Below are positions 20,332 through 28,479 of a DNA stretch of 64,000 nucleotides, in pieces. Below the pieces are notes generated by a model. The model was not told the DNA's origin. It saw only the letters and a program-made list of their open reading frames with translations, and ran no database searches. Location of the stretch: positions 1 through 64,000 of the forward strand of contig CALWDJ010000005.1 of assembly GCA_944376655.1 (NCBI GenBank), in the 5' to 3' direction. Origin of the DNA: an uncultured Clostridia bacterium (GTDB lineage: Bacteria > Bacillota > Clostridia > Oscillospirales > Acutalibacteraceae). A program made the position numbers and the translations under genes. The first letter of the stretch is position 1. The number at the start of each line of letters is the position of its first letter.

Positions 20332-20863
20332 AATTAAAGATATACTTAAGGAACAGGAAGAAACGGTTGAGGCAATGTTCGGAATAAATTACCTGACCGA
20401 TCAAAATGCGGTATTCAGGAGGACGGACGGAGGCTTTGTGTCGCTCGAGACAAACGGTGCGTTTTACGGAAGAATAGACTGTTACTGCGCTTTTCCGCAT
20501 ACCGCGCCGTATGAGCTTATTTCGGTAAGGGACAGTGACGGCAAGGAAATAGGAATGATAGAAAACGCCGAAAAGCTGAGCGGGGAGAACAGGGAGGCTG
20601 TAAAGGAGCAGATATCGAGAAGATATTTTATGCCCGTTATAAAGCGGATAGAAAGCGTTAAGGAGGAATACGGCTATTCATATTGGGAAACCGTTACCGA
20701 CAGGGGAAAATGCAGGTTTACGGTAGCCGCGGGAGCAGATTCGGTTACGAGGATAGGCGAAAACCGCATTTTCGTGAGCGACATTGACGGAAATAAGTTT
20801 GAAATTGAGGATATAAGGAGACTGAAGCCTAAAGAGCTTAAAATGATAGACGTATTTCTGTAA
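20315..20863 (+). CDS. DUF1854 family protein
   Basis: This 182-residue soluble protein lies between the two exporter genes. It has the DUF1854 pattern: a beta-rich N-terminal part, then SRRYFMPVIKRIESVKEEYGYSYWE, and a C-terminal IFVSDIDGNKFEIEDIRRL. The function is not known; DUF1854 genes next to ABC transporters have been annotated as cyanophycin-associated, but no cyanophycin gene is visible here. Its ATG lies inside the end of the first exporter gene, so production is likely coupled. A partner or regulator of the transporter is the simplest inference. Confidence 0.75.
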   Translation: MTEQTEIKDILKEQEETVEAMFGINYLTDQNAVFRRTDGGFVSLETNGAFYGRIDCYCAFPHTAPYELISVRDSDGKEIGMIENAEKLSGENREAVKEQISRRYFMPVIKRIESVKEEYGYSYWETVTDRGKCRFTVAAGADSVTRIGENRIFVSDIDGNKFEIEDIRRLKPKELKMIDVFL

Positions 20864-20887
20864 ATAAACCGGAAGGTTTGTGATATT

Positions 20888-23074
20888 ATGATATTAAAAT
20901 TTGAGCTTCCGAAAGAAGCGGAGTATAAAATATCGGTTTACATAAAACCGGAGGATATAGTTTACGCCCTGCCGTTTGATATAGACCGCAGCGGAAATAT
21001 AGTGGATAACTGTTTTGTCGCCGCCGGCAGGGAGCGGATAGCGGTTTACGAAAACGGAGAAGTGACAAAATGCGCCGAGCTTAATGAATGCTCGAAAATC
21101 TTCACGGTAAATCTTGTCGGCAGCGCGCAGCTTGCGGTATCTGTCGGCGGAGAGGATACGGTGCTCGCGCGGTACTCGATGAAATATGTTTCAAAATTTG
21201 CCTATCTGGCGCGCGGTGTGCAGATTTTTATTGACGGCGGAACCGCCGTGGTCGAAAGCACGGAGGAGGAAAAGGTCTGTCCGGTATGCGGCAGGGCGAT
21301 ACCAGGCACCGGTAAATGCCCGAAATGCTCGGGCGGCGGCAGAATGTCAAGAATAGCGGAGCTGTCAAAACCGTATGTGAAAAATCTTCTGCTGATTTCC
21401 GCCGTGATGCTTGCAGTCTCGTTCGCCAATATTTACGCGCGGTTTGTCGAAAGGGATTTTATCGACAATACCCTTATAACCAATAATGACGGCGTTTTCG
21501 GAATAGTTAAATATGCTCTGCTTATGATTCTCTGCTACGTACTTTGTGTGGCGGGCGAGGCGTTAAGGTCATGGCTGAGTATCCGGCTCGGCTCGGCGGT
21601 GAGTATGGATTTAAGGGAAAAAATGTACGTAAAAATCCAGAGACTCTCACTTTCCTTTGTCGGCAGCCGTCAGCCCGGTGAGCTTATGAATAAAATCCTG
21701 TGGGACACCGAGACGGTCCGCAGCTTTATCGAAGGCACGCTTTCCCGCATGCTTAATGTGTTTCTTACAATGGTTTTCGCCTGCGTCGCGGTATTCGCCA
21801 TAAACTGGAAGCTGGCGCTTATATGCTTCGCGGCGGCGCCGGTGGTGGGATTTGTGACGTTCACGCTGAGAAAAAAGTTCAGGCGTATGTACAGGAAGCA
21901 GTGGCGGCTGTCGGATAAGGTGAACAGCCGGCTTCAGGACGTTTTGGCGGGCATACTTGTGGTAAAAAGCTACGGCAGGGAAAAAAGCGAGTCGGAATAT
22001 TTCTGCCGGCTTACCGACGACCTTGCCCGTATGCAGAGCAGAAACGAAAAGTTCTGGAGCACCTTCAATCCGCTTATAGGCTTTTTCTTCAGCGTGGGCA
22101 CATATCTTATACTTTATGTCGGCGGTCTTGACGTGCTGACCGGCAGAATAAGCATAGGTGAGCTTACACAGGTGACAATGTACACTTCGATGATAATTCA
22201 GCCACTCGGCTGGATAATGCTGTTTCCGAAGCAGGTCGCTAATCTCAATATAAGTATGGACAGGATATACGATATACTTGACCGGCAGACCGAGCTATCA
22301 AATATAGACACCGGAATAAAGAAGGACATCGAGGGCGAAATCGAGTTCAGAAACACGGTTTTCGGTTACAGGTCTTACGAGCCGGTGCTTGACGGTATCG
22401 ATTTCAGGGTAAAGCCGGGCGAGATGATAGGAATAGTGGGCGCGTCGGGAAGCGGTAAATCAACTATGGTGAACCTTATTATGCGGCTTTACGACTGCGA
22501 CGACGGCAGTATTCTTGTAGACGGCAGGGATATAAGGGATTACAATCAGCAGGATTTTCACAGGCAGATAGGTGTTGTTCTGCAGGAAACCTTTCTGTTC
22601 GGCGGTACGGTTTACGAAAATATTAAATTCGGCAAGCCGTCAGCCACAAGGGAGGAGGTTATACGCGCCGCGAAAATCGCGAACGCCCATGACTTCATAT
22701 GCAGAATGCCGGGCGGCTACGATACGATGCTTGCCGAAAACGGGAACAATCTTTCGGGCGGCGAGCGGCAGCGCGTTGCGATAGCGAGAGCCATTCTCAA
22801 TGACCCGCGGATACTTATACTTGACGAGGCAACCTCGAGCCTTGACACCGAAACCGAATATCAGATACAGGAGGCGCTCAAAAGGCTTGTAAAGGGTAGA
22901 ACAACCTTTGCCATTGCCCACAGGCTTTCTACACTCGAGAACGCCGACAGGATAATAGTGATAGACGGTCATAAAATCGCGGAAGCCGGCACTCACAGCG
23001 AGCTTCTTCGCAAAAAAGGAATTTATTACGGACTGGTTACGGCTCAGCTTGATATGAGCAAAAAAGCAGTGTAA
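20888..23074 (+). CDS. second ABC exporter with N-terminal domain and zinc ribbon
   Basis: A 728-residue protein built like the exporter at 17989. An unassigned beta-rich domain (1 to about 125) is followed by a zinc ribbon CPVCG...CPKC (about 131-147), a six-helix exporter domain and an ATPase. Walker A is GASGSGKST (about 518-526), the signature LSGGERQR is intact and Walker B is LILDEATSSLD. GGAAGG lies about 11 nt before the ATG. Since both ATPases keep the catalytic Glu, the pair would not be an asymmetric type with one degenerate site. Substrate unknown. A terminator follows at 23119. Confidence 0.85.
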   Translation: MILKFELPKEAEYKISVYIKPEDIVYALPFDIDRSGNIVDNCFVAAGRERIAVYENGEVTKCAELNECSKIFTVNLVGSAQLAVSVGGEDTVLARYSMKYVSKFAYLARGVQIFIDGGTAVVESTEEEKVCPVCGRAIPGTGKCPKCSGGGRMSRIAELSKPYVKNLLLISAVMLAVSFANIYARFVERDFIDNTLITNNDGVFGIVKYALLMILCYVLCVAGEALRSWLSIRLGSAVSMDLREKMYVKIQRLSLSFVGSRQPGELMNKILWDTETVRSFIEGTLSRMLNVFLTMVFACVAVFAINWKLALICFAAAPVVGFVTFTLRKKFRRMYRKQWRLSDKVNSRLQDVLAGILVVKSYGREKSESEYFCRLTDDLARMQSRNEKFWSTFNPLIGFFFSVGTYLILYVGGLDVLTGRISIGELTQVTMYTSMIIQPLGWIMLFPKQVANLNISMDRIYDILDRQTELSNIDTGIKKDIEGEIEFRNTVFGYRSYEPVLDGIDFRVKPGEMIGIVGASGSGKSTMVNLIMRLYDCDDGSILVDGRDIRDYNQQDFHRQIGVVLQETFLFGGTVYENIKFGKPSATREEVIRAAKIANAHDFICRMPGGYDTMLAENGNNLSGGERQRVAIARAILNDPRILILDEATSSLDTETEYQIQEALKRLVKGRTTFAIAHRLSTLENADRIIVIDGHKIAEAGTHSELLRKKGIYYGLVTAQLDMSKKAV

Positions 23075-23118
23075 AGTATTTGATTGAAAAACAGGATATT
23101 TAGCGTTAACAAAATAAT

Positions 23119-23189
23119 GACACGGGCTGTCTGCTTTAAAACGCGTACGGATTATGCGTTTAATAAAGTCAGACAGCCCGTGTCTTTTT
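23119..23189. terminator. long convergent terminator hairpin
   Basis: A perfect 15-bp stem GACACGGGCTGTCTG/CAGACAGCCCGTGTC (23119-23133 with 23170-23184) is followed by TTTTT. The 36-nt loop can itself pair (CTTTAAAACGC with GCGTTTaataAAG), making an extended rod. It lies between the exporter operon (+) and the ferredoxin gene (-). Confidence 0.88.
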
Positions 23190-23269
23190 GTTCCAAAGGC
23201 GCGATTTTCACTCCGTAAGGACGGCAAGCGAAATTATTTAAAACCCGTTTTAATATTATGCGGCTTTAA

Positions 23270-23971
23270 TCAGTCAAGTATATTGCCGTCGGTCGATATG
23301 GTTTTTACCTGCCACGGAATAAATTTCCCGCTGTTTTGGAGTGCCTTTTTCGCGGCGATTTCAATTCCGCCGCAGCAGGGAACCTCCATTCGCACGACCG
23401 TGACGCTTTTAATATCGTTGTTTCTTATTATCTCGGTCAGCTTTTCAGAATAATCCGTACTGTCGAGCTTAGGACAGCCTACAAGGGTTATATGGCCCTT
23501 TATAAAATCCTCATGGAAAGCAGCATATGCATAGGCGGTGCAGTCGGCGGCGATAAGCAGCTTCGCGCCGGAAAAATACGGAGCGTTTACAGGAGCCAGC
23601 TTTATCTGTACCGGCCACTGTGAAAGACGGCTTTCAGGCTTTGCCGACGGAGCGGGGCGAATTTCAGTCTCTCTTTTTATCTCACGTGAATTGCTGCCGG
23701 GGCAGCCGCAGGGCAGCGGAGCCTCGGCCTTGCGCTTTTTCATATTTTCCTCAACCGCCGCGCGGTCGTAAGCCGCGGCCTCGCGCTCTGTAAAGGTTAT
23801 AGCGCCTGTTGGACAGGCGGGAAGACAGTCGCCGAGACCGTCGCAGTAATCGTCGCGCAGCAGCTTTGCCTTGCCGTTCACCATTCCAATAGCGCCCTCG
23901 TGGCAGGCTGAAGCGCAGGCGCCGCAGCCGTTGCATTTTTCTTCGTCTATCTGAATTATTTTTCTTATCAT
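23270..23971 (-). CDS. 4Fe-4S ferredoxin-type protein
   Basis: A 233-residue protein with an N-terminal two-cluster ferredoxin domain and a longer C-terminal domain. Cluster one has the full CX2CX2CX3C set (C13, C16, C19, C23). The second set reads C43, C49, C53-Pro, one ligand short of the classic pattern. The C-terminal part has further Cys motifs (PCGCPG, GCPKLD, PCCGG) that could bind metal. It is divergent from a Crp/Fnr regulator; such pairs are common in Clostridia and suggest redox-linked control. Partner enzyme unknown. Confidence 0.8.
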   Translation of the reverse strand: MIRKIIQIDEEKCNGCGACASACHEGAIGMVNGKAKLLRDDYCDGLGDCLPACPTGAITFTEREAAAYDRAAVEENMKKRKAEAPLPCGCPGSNSREIKRETEIRPAPSAKPESRLSQWPVQIKLAPVNAPYFSGAKLLIAADCTAYAYAAFHEDFIKGHITLVGCPKLDSTDYSEKLTEIIRNNDIKSVTVVRMEVPCCGGIEIAAKKALQNSGKFIPWQVKTISTDGNILD

Positions 23972-24039
23972 ATAAATACTCCTTTTTTATTGTATCTTGA
24001 CCTGACAACCTGATTATAATATAATTAAAACACAAAATA

Positions 24040-24055
24040 TGTTGTTAAAACAACA
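24040..24055. promoter_or_regulatory. palindrome between the ferredoxin and Crp/Fnr genes (candidate operator)
   Basis: TGTTGTT-AA-AACAACA is a perfect inverted repeat with 7-bp arms, 14 nt upstream of the Crp/Fnr ATG and just past TATAAT boxes (24013-24020) usable on both strands. It is a plausible site for the adjacent regulator, but differs from the FNR (TTGAT-N4-ATCAA) and CRP consensus half-sites. Confidence 0.5.
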
Positions 24056-24069
24056 AAACGGAGAGAAAT

Positions 24070-24729
24070 ATGAATACAGACTTTTTATGTGGCACTGCAT
24101 TGTTCAATGGTATTAAAAAGGAAGAAATAAACGGACTGTTAAAATGTCTTAACGCGTTTACAAAAAAATACGGAAAAGGAGAATATATCTGCCGCTGCGG
24201 CGATACGGCTGAAAATATAGGGCTTGTGCTGTCCGGAGCGGTTATAATAAAGAACGACGATTTCTGGGGCAATCAGAGCGTATTGGCTCATATTGCGGCG
24301 GGGCAGGTATTTGCAGAAAGCTATGCGCTGATAAAAAATCAGCCGCTGCTTGTGGACGCGGTCGCCGCGTCAAAGACCGAGGTGCTTTTTATAAACGGCG
24401 GAAAAATAAACTCACCGTGCGGCAATTTATGTCCCTGCCATAAAAAAATAACCGATAACCTGCTTAGGATATCGGCGCTTAAAAATGTCCGCCTGTCAAG
24501 ACGTATACTTTATACATCGTCAAAAACCATACGCGGAAGGCTGATGAGCTTTCTTTCAGATGAAGCAAGGGAGCAGGGAAGCAGAAAAATTACTATTCCC
24601 TTTGACCGCCAGCAGCTTGCCGATTATCTTAATGTTGAAAGAAGCGCACTCTGCGCCCAGCTTTCAAAAATGCAGAAGGACGGAATACTTGAATATCATA
24701 AAAACAGCTTTATGCTTAAAACACAGTAA
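24070..24729 (+). CDS. Crp/Fnr family transcriptional regulator
   Basis: The 219-residue protein has a cyclic-nucleotide-binding-like beta barrel (about 10-130), a long dimer helix and a C-terminal winged helix (RQQLADYLNVERSALCAQLSKMQKDGIL). A cysteine cluster CGNLCPCHKK near residue 117 falls where related regulators carry a C-xx-C-xxH element, so redox or metal sensing is possible. GGAGAG precedes the ATG. It is divergent from the ferredoxin gene and likely regulates it. A terminator overlaps its stop codon region. Confidence 0.85.
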   Translation: MNTDFLCGTALFNGIKKEEINGLLKCLNAFTKKYGKGEYICRCGDTAENIGLVLSGAVIIKNDDFWGNQSVLAHIAAGQVFAESYALIKNQPLLVDAVAASKTEVLFINGGKINSPCGNLCPCHKKITDNLLRISALKNVRLSRRILYTSSKTIRGRLMSFLSDEAREQGSRKITIPFDRQQLADYLNVERSALCAQLSKMQKDGILEYHKNSFMLKTQ

Positions 24730-24730
24730 A

Positions 24731-24755
24731 GCCTGCCGGTTTTCCGGCAGGCTTT
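24731..24755. terminator. convergent intrinsic terminator
   Basis: GCCTGCCGG (24731-24739) and CCGGCAGGC (24744-24752) pair around TTTT. The stem is flanked by AAA and TTT and separates the Crp/Fnr gene from the convergent anti-sigma gene. Confidence 0.85.
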
Positions 24756-24768
24756 GAACAGTATTAAA

Positions 24769-26196
24769 TCAGTCGTCGCGTTCCTTTTCGCTCTTTAAGA
24801 TTTCACCTGTCGCGGCGTTTATATCGTAGCTGTATTCATAACCGCCTGATTTGAACTCAACCTCATACTTGTTGTCGTCCCTGTCGTAGTCTATTTCAAA
24901 TTCGTACGGATCTGTCACACCGGCGTGTGAAAGCGCTTTCTGCCTTGCTTCGTCGGCAGAGACCGAATAAGCTGTTCCCGAAGATTTGACCGCTTCCTTT
25001 TCGGATTCGATTACACGTCCGTCGGCCGCGCTTATTTCATATTCGTATTTATAATTGCCCGCTATGAACTCGATTTCGTATTTGTTGTCATCACGGTCGT
25101 ATTCGGCTTTTATAACAGTTGCGCCCGAAACGCCGGCGTGAGAGAATGCCGCCTGCTGCGCCTCTGCCTCGGTTATTGAAGCCGCGTTTCCGGAGGAGCC
25201 GCCCTGACCTGACTGACTGTAATTGTCCGCGCGTTCGGTGCTGAATTTCAGAACGCTTTTATCGATAGCGTTTATATCGTATTCATATTCGGTATTTCCG
25301 GATATGAACTCAACCTCGTAAACCATTATTCCGTCGTCAAAATCAAGCTCACAGGTGATATAGCTTACATCTGATGAGCTTATTCCGGCGTGTGAAAGCG
25401 CCGCCTGCTCGGCTTCGTCAGCGGTTATATAGGAGGCGCTGCTCGGGGTGCCCTGGGTGACAGAGTTTTCGGTGGAAATACTCTTTGTCTCGGCTATCAG
25501 GTACAGGTCGTTTACCGAAAGACCGGCGAGGGATTCAAAGGTCTTTGTGGGGTCGGCATTGCAGATTTTCTGTATCAGCGTGGCTTTTCCCACCGAAATA
25601 CCGTACTGCTCGGCAAGGCTCTTGATTGACGCGTCGTCTGACACCGACTGCGCCATTACCGCCGGCTCGACCGATGAGCCTGAAAGTATGCTGTTGATTT
25701 CGTTTATAAGACGTTCTTCAAGCTCCGCGCTTTTCTGCGCATCGGGATTGTCAACCGATATGAGAATCGAGTTTTTGAGCTCGTCTATATATCCGTGCCT
25801 GAGCATTGAGCCGATGAGCGCGTTTACCGCCACGTCGCAGTCAACGCCTTTGAGCTTCATTTCATCGAGTATAATTTCAGCGTCGGAATTAAGGGCGAGC
25901 GCTTTTACGACCGTGTCGTTTTTGTTTACCCTGAGCTCAATGCTGGGGTTTACGTCTATGCCGATAACCGTAGCTACCGAAAAGTACTGATTTCCCGCGA
26001 AGCCTATACCCGCGGCAAGCGCTATTACGGCAGCCGCAGAAGCTCCTATTATCCATTTCTTTATTTTATTGCTTTTTGACATTTTGATTACCTCCGTTCT
26101 CTTTTCGTGGGGGCTCAGAGAAAGGCGGTCTGAAATGTCAGGCGTGGCGCTCCGGATTTCTTCGGAAAGGCGGGCAAGTATCTCTTTATTTTTCAT
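24769..26196 (-). CDS. RsgI-like membrane anti-sigma factor with three PepSY domains
   Basis: A 475-residue single-pass membrane protein. A short cytoplasmic part (1-46) is followed by a transmembrane helix (about 47-68) and the extracellular RsgI-type domain with IGIDVNPSIEL (N83-P84), the bond reported to self-cleave in RsgI proteins. Three tandem PepSY repeats (about 257-318, 341-398, 411-470) replace the carbohydrate-binding modules of cellulolytic RsgI proteins. GGAGG sits 9 nt before the ATG, and the start overlaps the sigma factor end by 11 nt. It presumably holds that sigma factor until an outside signal reaches the PepSY region. Confidence 0.82.
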   Translation of the reverse strand: MKNKEILARLSEEIRSATPDISDRLSLSPHEKRTEVIKMSKSNKIKKWIIGASAAAVIALAAGIGFAGNQYFSVATVIGIDVNPSIELRVNKNDTVVKALALNSDAEIILDEMKLKGVDCDVAVNALIGSMLRHGYIDELKNSILISVDNPDAQKSAELEERLINEINSILSGSSVEPAVMAQSVSDDASIKSLAEQYGISVGKATLIQKICNADPTKTFESLAGLSVNDLYLIAETKSISTENSVTQGTPSSASYITADEAEQAALSHAGISSSDVSYITCELDFDDGIMVYEVEFISGNTEYEYDINAIDKSVLKFSTERADNYSQSGQGGSSGNAASITEAEAQQAAFSHAGVSGATVIKAEYDRDDNKYEIEFIAGNYKYEYEISAADGRVIESEKEAVKSSGTAYSVSADEARQKALSHAGVTDPYEFEIDYDRDDNKYEVEFKSGGYEYSYDINAATGEILKSEKERDD

Positions 26197-26779
26197 TACG
26201 CTCTTCCTCCATATATTTTTTCAGTTTGGCAAGCGCGCGGCGGTATTTTGAAAGCACCGTCGGCAGAGGTATTCCCATAACGGACGAAATTTCTCTGTGC
26301 TTCAGTCCCGAAACGGCAAAAAGCGTAACTATCTGCCGTTCCTCATCGCTGAGCCTTGATAAAACACCCGATAAAACCATTCGGTCGGCTGATTCCGCCT
26401 GAAAGTCAGACGAGTCCGTAAGGTCAAAGGATTCATCAAGTGGCACCGAAAGCTCCCCCTTTGAGGTCCGGAGCTTCATAAACGCGAGATTTTTCACTAT
26501 CGTAAGTATCCAAGCCATAGGCTTGCCCATCGGGGTATAGCCGTGGGCGGAGTCGATTATCTTAAGATAGGTTTCCTGCATCACGTCTTCCGCGGCGTGG
26601 TGATCTTTCAGTATGGAAAGCGCGAAGCCGTAAACCGCAGAGTCTGTAAGACTGTACAGTTCCGCCAGCGCCTGACTGTCACCTGCCGCCAGACTGAGTA
26701 TCAGCTTTTCGTCCGGCGCGTTCTTTTTATCAGGCTTGAATGAGGTTTTAATGGTTGACGTCAATCCTGTTAAAAACAT
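26186..26779 (-). CDS. ECF-type RNA polymerase sigma factor
   Basis: A 197-residue sigma-70 family protein with region 2 (LAELYSLTDSAVYGFALSILKDHHAAEDVMQETYLKI) and region 4 (LSDEERQIVTLFAVSGLKHREISSVMGIPLPTVLSKYRRALAKL). The frame opens at 26809, but the ATG at 26779 has GAAGAGGT 7 nt upstream and is chosen. Translationally coupled to the RsgI-like gene, which is its likely anti-sigma factor. Target promoters cannot be identified from this window. Confidence 0.88.
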   Translation of the reverse strand: MFLTGLTSTIKTSFKPDKKNAPDEKLILSLAAGDSQALAELYSLTDSAVYGFALSILKDHHAAEDVMQETYLKIIDSAHGYTPMGKPMAWILTIVKNLAFMKLRTSKGELSVPLDESFDLTDSSDFQAESADRMVLSGVLSRLSDEERQIVTLFAVSGLKHREISSVMGIPLPTVLSKYRRALAKLKKYMEEERNEK

Positions 26780-26847
26780 TTGAATTACCTCTTCACTTGA
26801 ATAATGCAAAAGAGAACGTTTTTATTGCAATAAAATTTATTTTTTTT

Positions 26848-26877
26848 ATAATAACATAAAATCAACACTTTGAACAA
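26848..26877 (-). promoter_or_regulatory. possible promoter of the sigma/anti-sigma operon
   Basis: On the minus strand TTGTTC (26872-26877) and TATTAT (26848-26853) are 18 nt apart. Sequence here is very AT-rich, so the call is tentative; an ECF-type autoregulated promoter may also exist. Confidence 0.4.
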
Positions 26878-26909
26878 GAGAAAAAGAAAAAATAATTGCG
26901 CGAAAAATG

Positions 26910-26938
26910 TTGAAAAATGTCGAAAAAGGTTGTATTAT
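26910..26938 (+). promoter_or_regulatory. promoter of the comEC-holA-toprim-WYL operon
   Basis: TTGAAA (26910-26915), a 17-nt spacer and TATTAT (26933-26938). Transcription would begin near 26945, about 26 nt before the TTG start. Confidence 0.75.
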
Positions 26939-26970
26939 ATCGGTGATTTTTTTTGCTGGAGGGATCGGAT

Positions 26971-28479
26971 TTGCGCGACTATCTGAAAAAGCGGCCGCTG
27001 TTTTTGTGTTCGCTTATCGGAGCTTGTATATGTGTTATGGGTTATTATTCAAAAACAGCCGTGTTTTTCGCCGGAATCTGTTTCATAATAATCTGTTTTG
27101 TTCTTATCTATAATAGCGTACAGGTGCCCTATGTAGTTGTGATGATTTTGCTTGTGCTGTTTTCAGTAAGACTCCTTAAAACATACGAAAAAATAGAATC
27201 CGCTCAGAAGGTGTGCGGCACGGAGCTGAAAGGCAGGTTTATAGTTTGCGAAAGCCCCGAGGAAAATGACGGGTATTACACCTCGGTGCTTGAGTCGGCC
27301 GGATGCGACGGAATCGAAAACGGGACAAGAATTTTCGTGTTTTCAAATGAAAGCGGATTTGAGTGCGGAGATGCTTTATCCGCGGTTGTTTACGCAGACA
27401 GTATCGACGAAAGATATAAGCTGTCAAATTATTCGGAGAAAATATATCTGAACGGTAATATAGAGGAAATATCCGATGTGGAGAAAGACGCGGACCCGGT
27501 GCTTTCTGTCTTTGAGGATATAAGAGGCTATATAAGGAAAACTCTGTTTTCCGGTATGAAATACGATGAGGCGGCTACTCTTTCCGCCGTAGTGTTTGGT
27601 GACCGCTCATATATAGACGATGAGTTTTACGAGCTGATTAAGCGCGCGGGCGTCAGTCATGTTATGGTGGTTTCCGGTATGCATCTTGCCATAATAGTGT
27701 CGCTTGTCACCAGAATAAGCGGAAAGCTGTTTTACAGCTCCGGAGTAAAAGCGGTACTGATTTTTATTACGGTTTTGTTTATGACCGCGCTTTGCGGATT
27801 TACGAAATCGATTATAAGAGCCGGAGTGTGCTATATAATTTATGCCGTCAGTATTCTTACCCGCCGTGATAACGATTCGGTCAATACGCTAGGCGGGGCA
27901 GTGACAGTGATACTTATAGCTGAGCCGATGACGGTTTTCAGCATTTCCTTTCAGCTTTCCGCGCTGTCCACTTTAGGTATTGTGGCGGCGGCGATCCCGT
28001 CTGTCAGGTATATTACGGAGCGCCGGTTTCTTGGCGGACGGTGCGACGGTCTGTTAGGCGCCGTCGCGGTTACGTCATTCGCAATGCTTTTTACACTGCC
28101 GGTAACTTCCTATGTTTTCGGCTACGTTTCATCTGTTTCGGTTGTCACTAATATTCTGATATCCTTCGCGGTGACTCTGGCGCTCGGGCTCGCGGCCGCC
28201 GGTCTTGTAATTTATCCTTTTATTCCGGTAATAGGCAAATGTCTGCTTAACGCCGCGGGTATCGCCGCCGCATATATCAATCTCGTAATCAGAGAGTTCG
28301 GCTCTCTGCCGTTCGCGGTTATAAAGCTCGGTAAACTCGCTTTTGTTTGTTCTCTTGCGCTTTTATTTTCGGTTATCTGGGCGTTATTTGCTTGTAAAAA
28401 GAGAACCGATATGTTAAAATTAAAAGCAGTTAACCGGAAAATTGTAAAAGAAGGCGGCGGAAAGCTCAGATGGCGATAA
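26971..28479 (+). CDS. ComEC/Rec2-family membrane protein lacking the nuclease domain
   Basis: A 502-residue polytopic protein. After an N-terminal membrane and soluble (DUF4131-like) part comes the competence membrane core with the signature SHVMVVSGMHLAIIVSLV and multiple helices to the end. ComEC imports single-stranded DNA during transformation. The C-terminal metallo-beta-lactamase domain found in full-length ComEC (700-800 residues) is absent; the chain ends in a short basic tail. The TTG at 26971 has GGAGGG 7 nt upstream, better than the earlier TTG at 26953. It overlaps holA by 10 nt, as in many Firmicutes. Confidence 0.82.
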   Translation: MRDYLKKRPLFLCSLIGACICVMGYYSKTAVFFAGICFIIICFVLIYNSVQVPYVVVMILLVLFSVRLLKTYEKIESAQKVCGTELKGRFIVCESPEENDGYYTSVLESAGCDGIENGTRIFVFSNESGFECGDALSAVVYADSIDERYKLSNYSEKIYLNGNIEEISDVEKDADPVLSVFEDIRGYIRKTLFSGMKYDEAATLSAVVFGDRSYIDDEFYELIKRAGVSHVMVVSGMHLAIIVSLVTRISGKLFYSSGVKAVLIFITVLFMTALCGFTKSIIRAGVCYIIYAVSILTRRDNDSVNTLGGAVTVILIAEPMTVFSISFQLSALSTLGIVAAAIPSVRYITERRFLGGRCDGLLGAVAVTSFAMLFTLPVTSYVFGYVSSVSVVTNILISFAVTLALGLAAAGLVIYPFIPVIGKCLLNAAGIAAAYINLVIREFGSLPFAVIKLGKLAFVCSLALLFSVIWALFACKKRTDMLKLKAVNRKIVKEGGGKLRWR

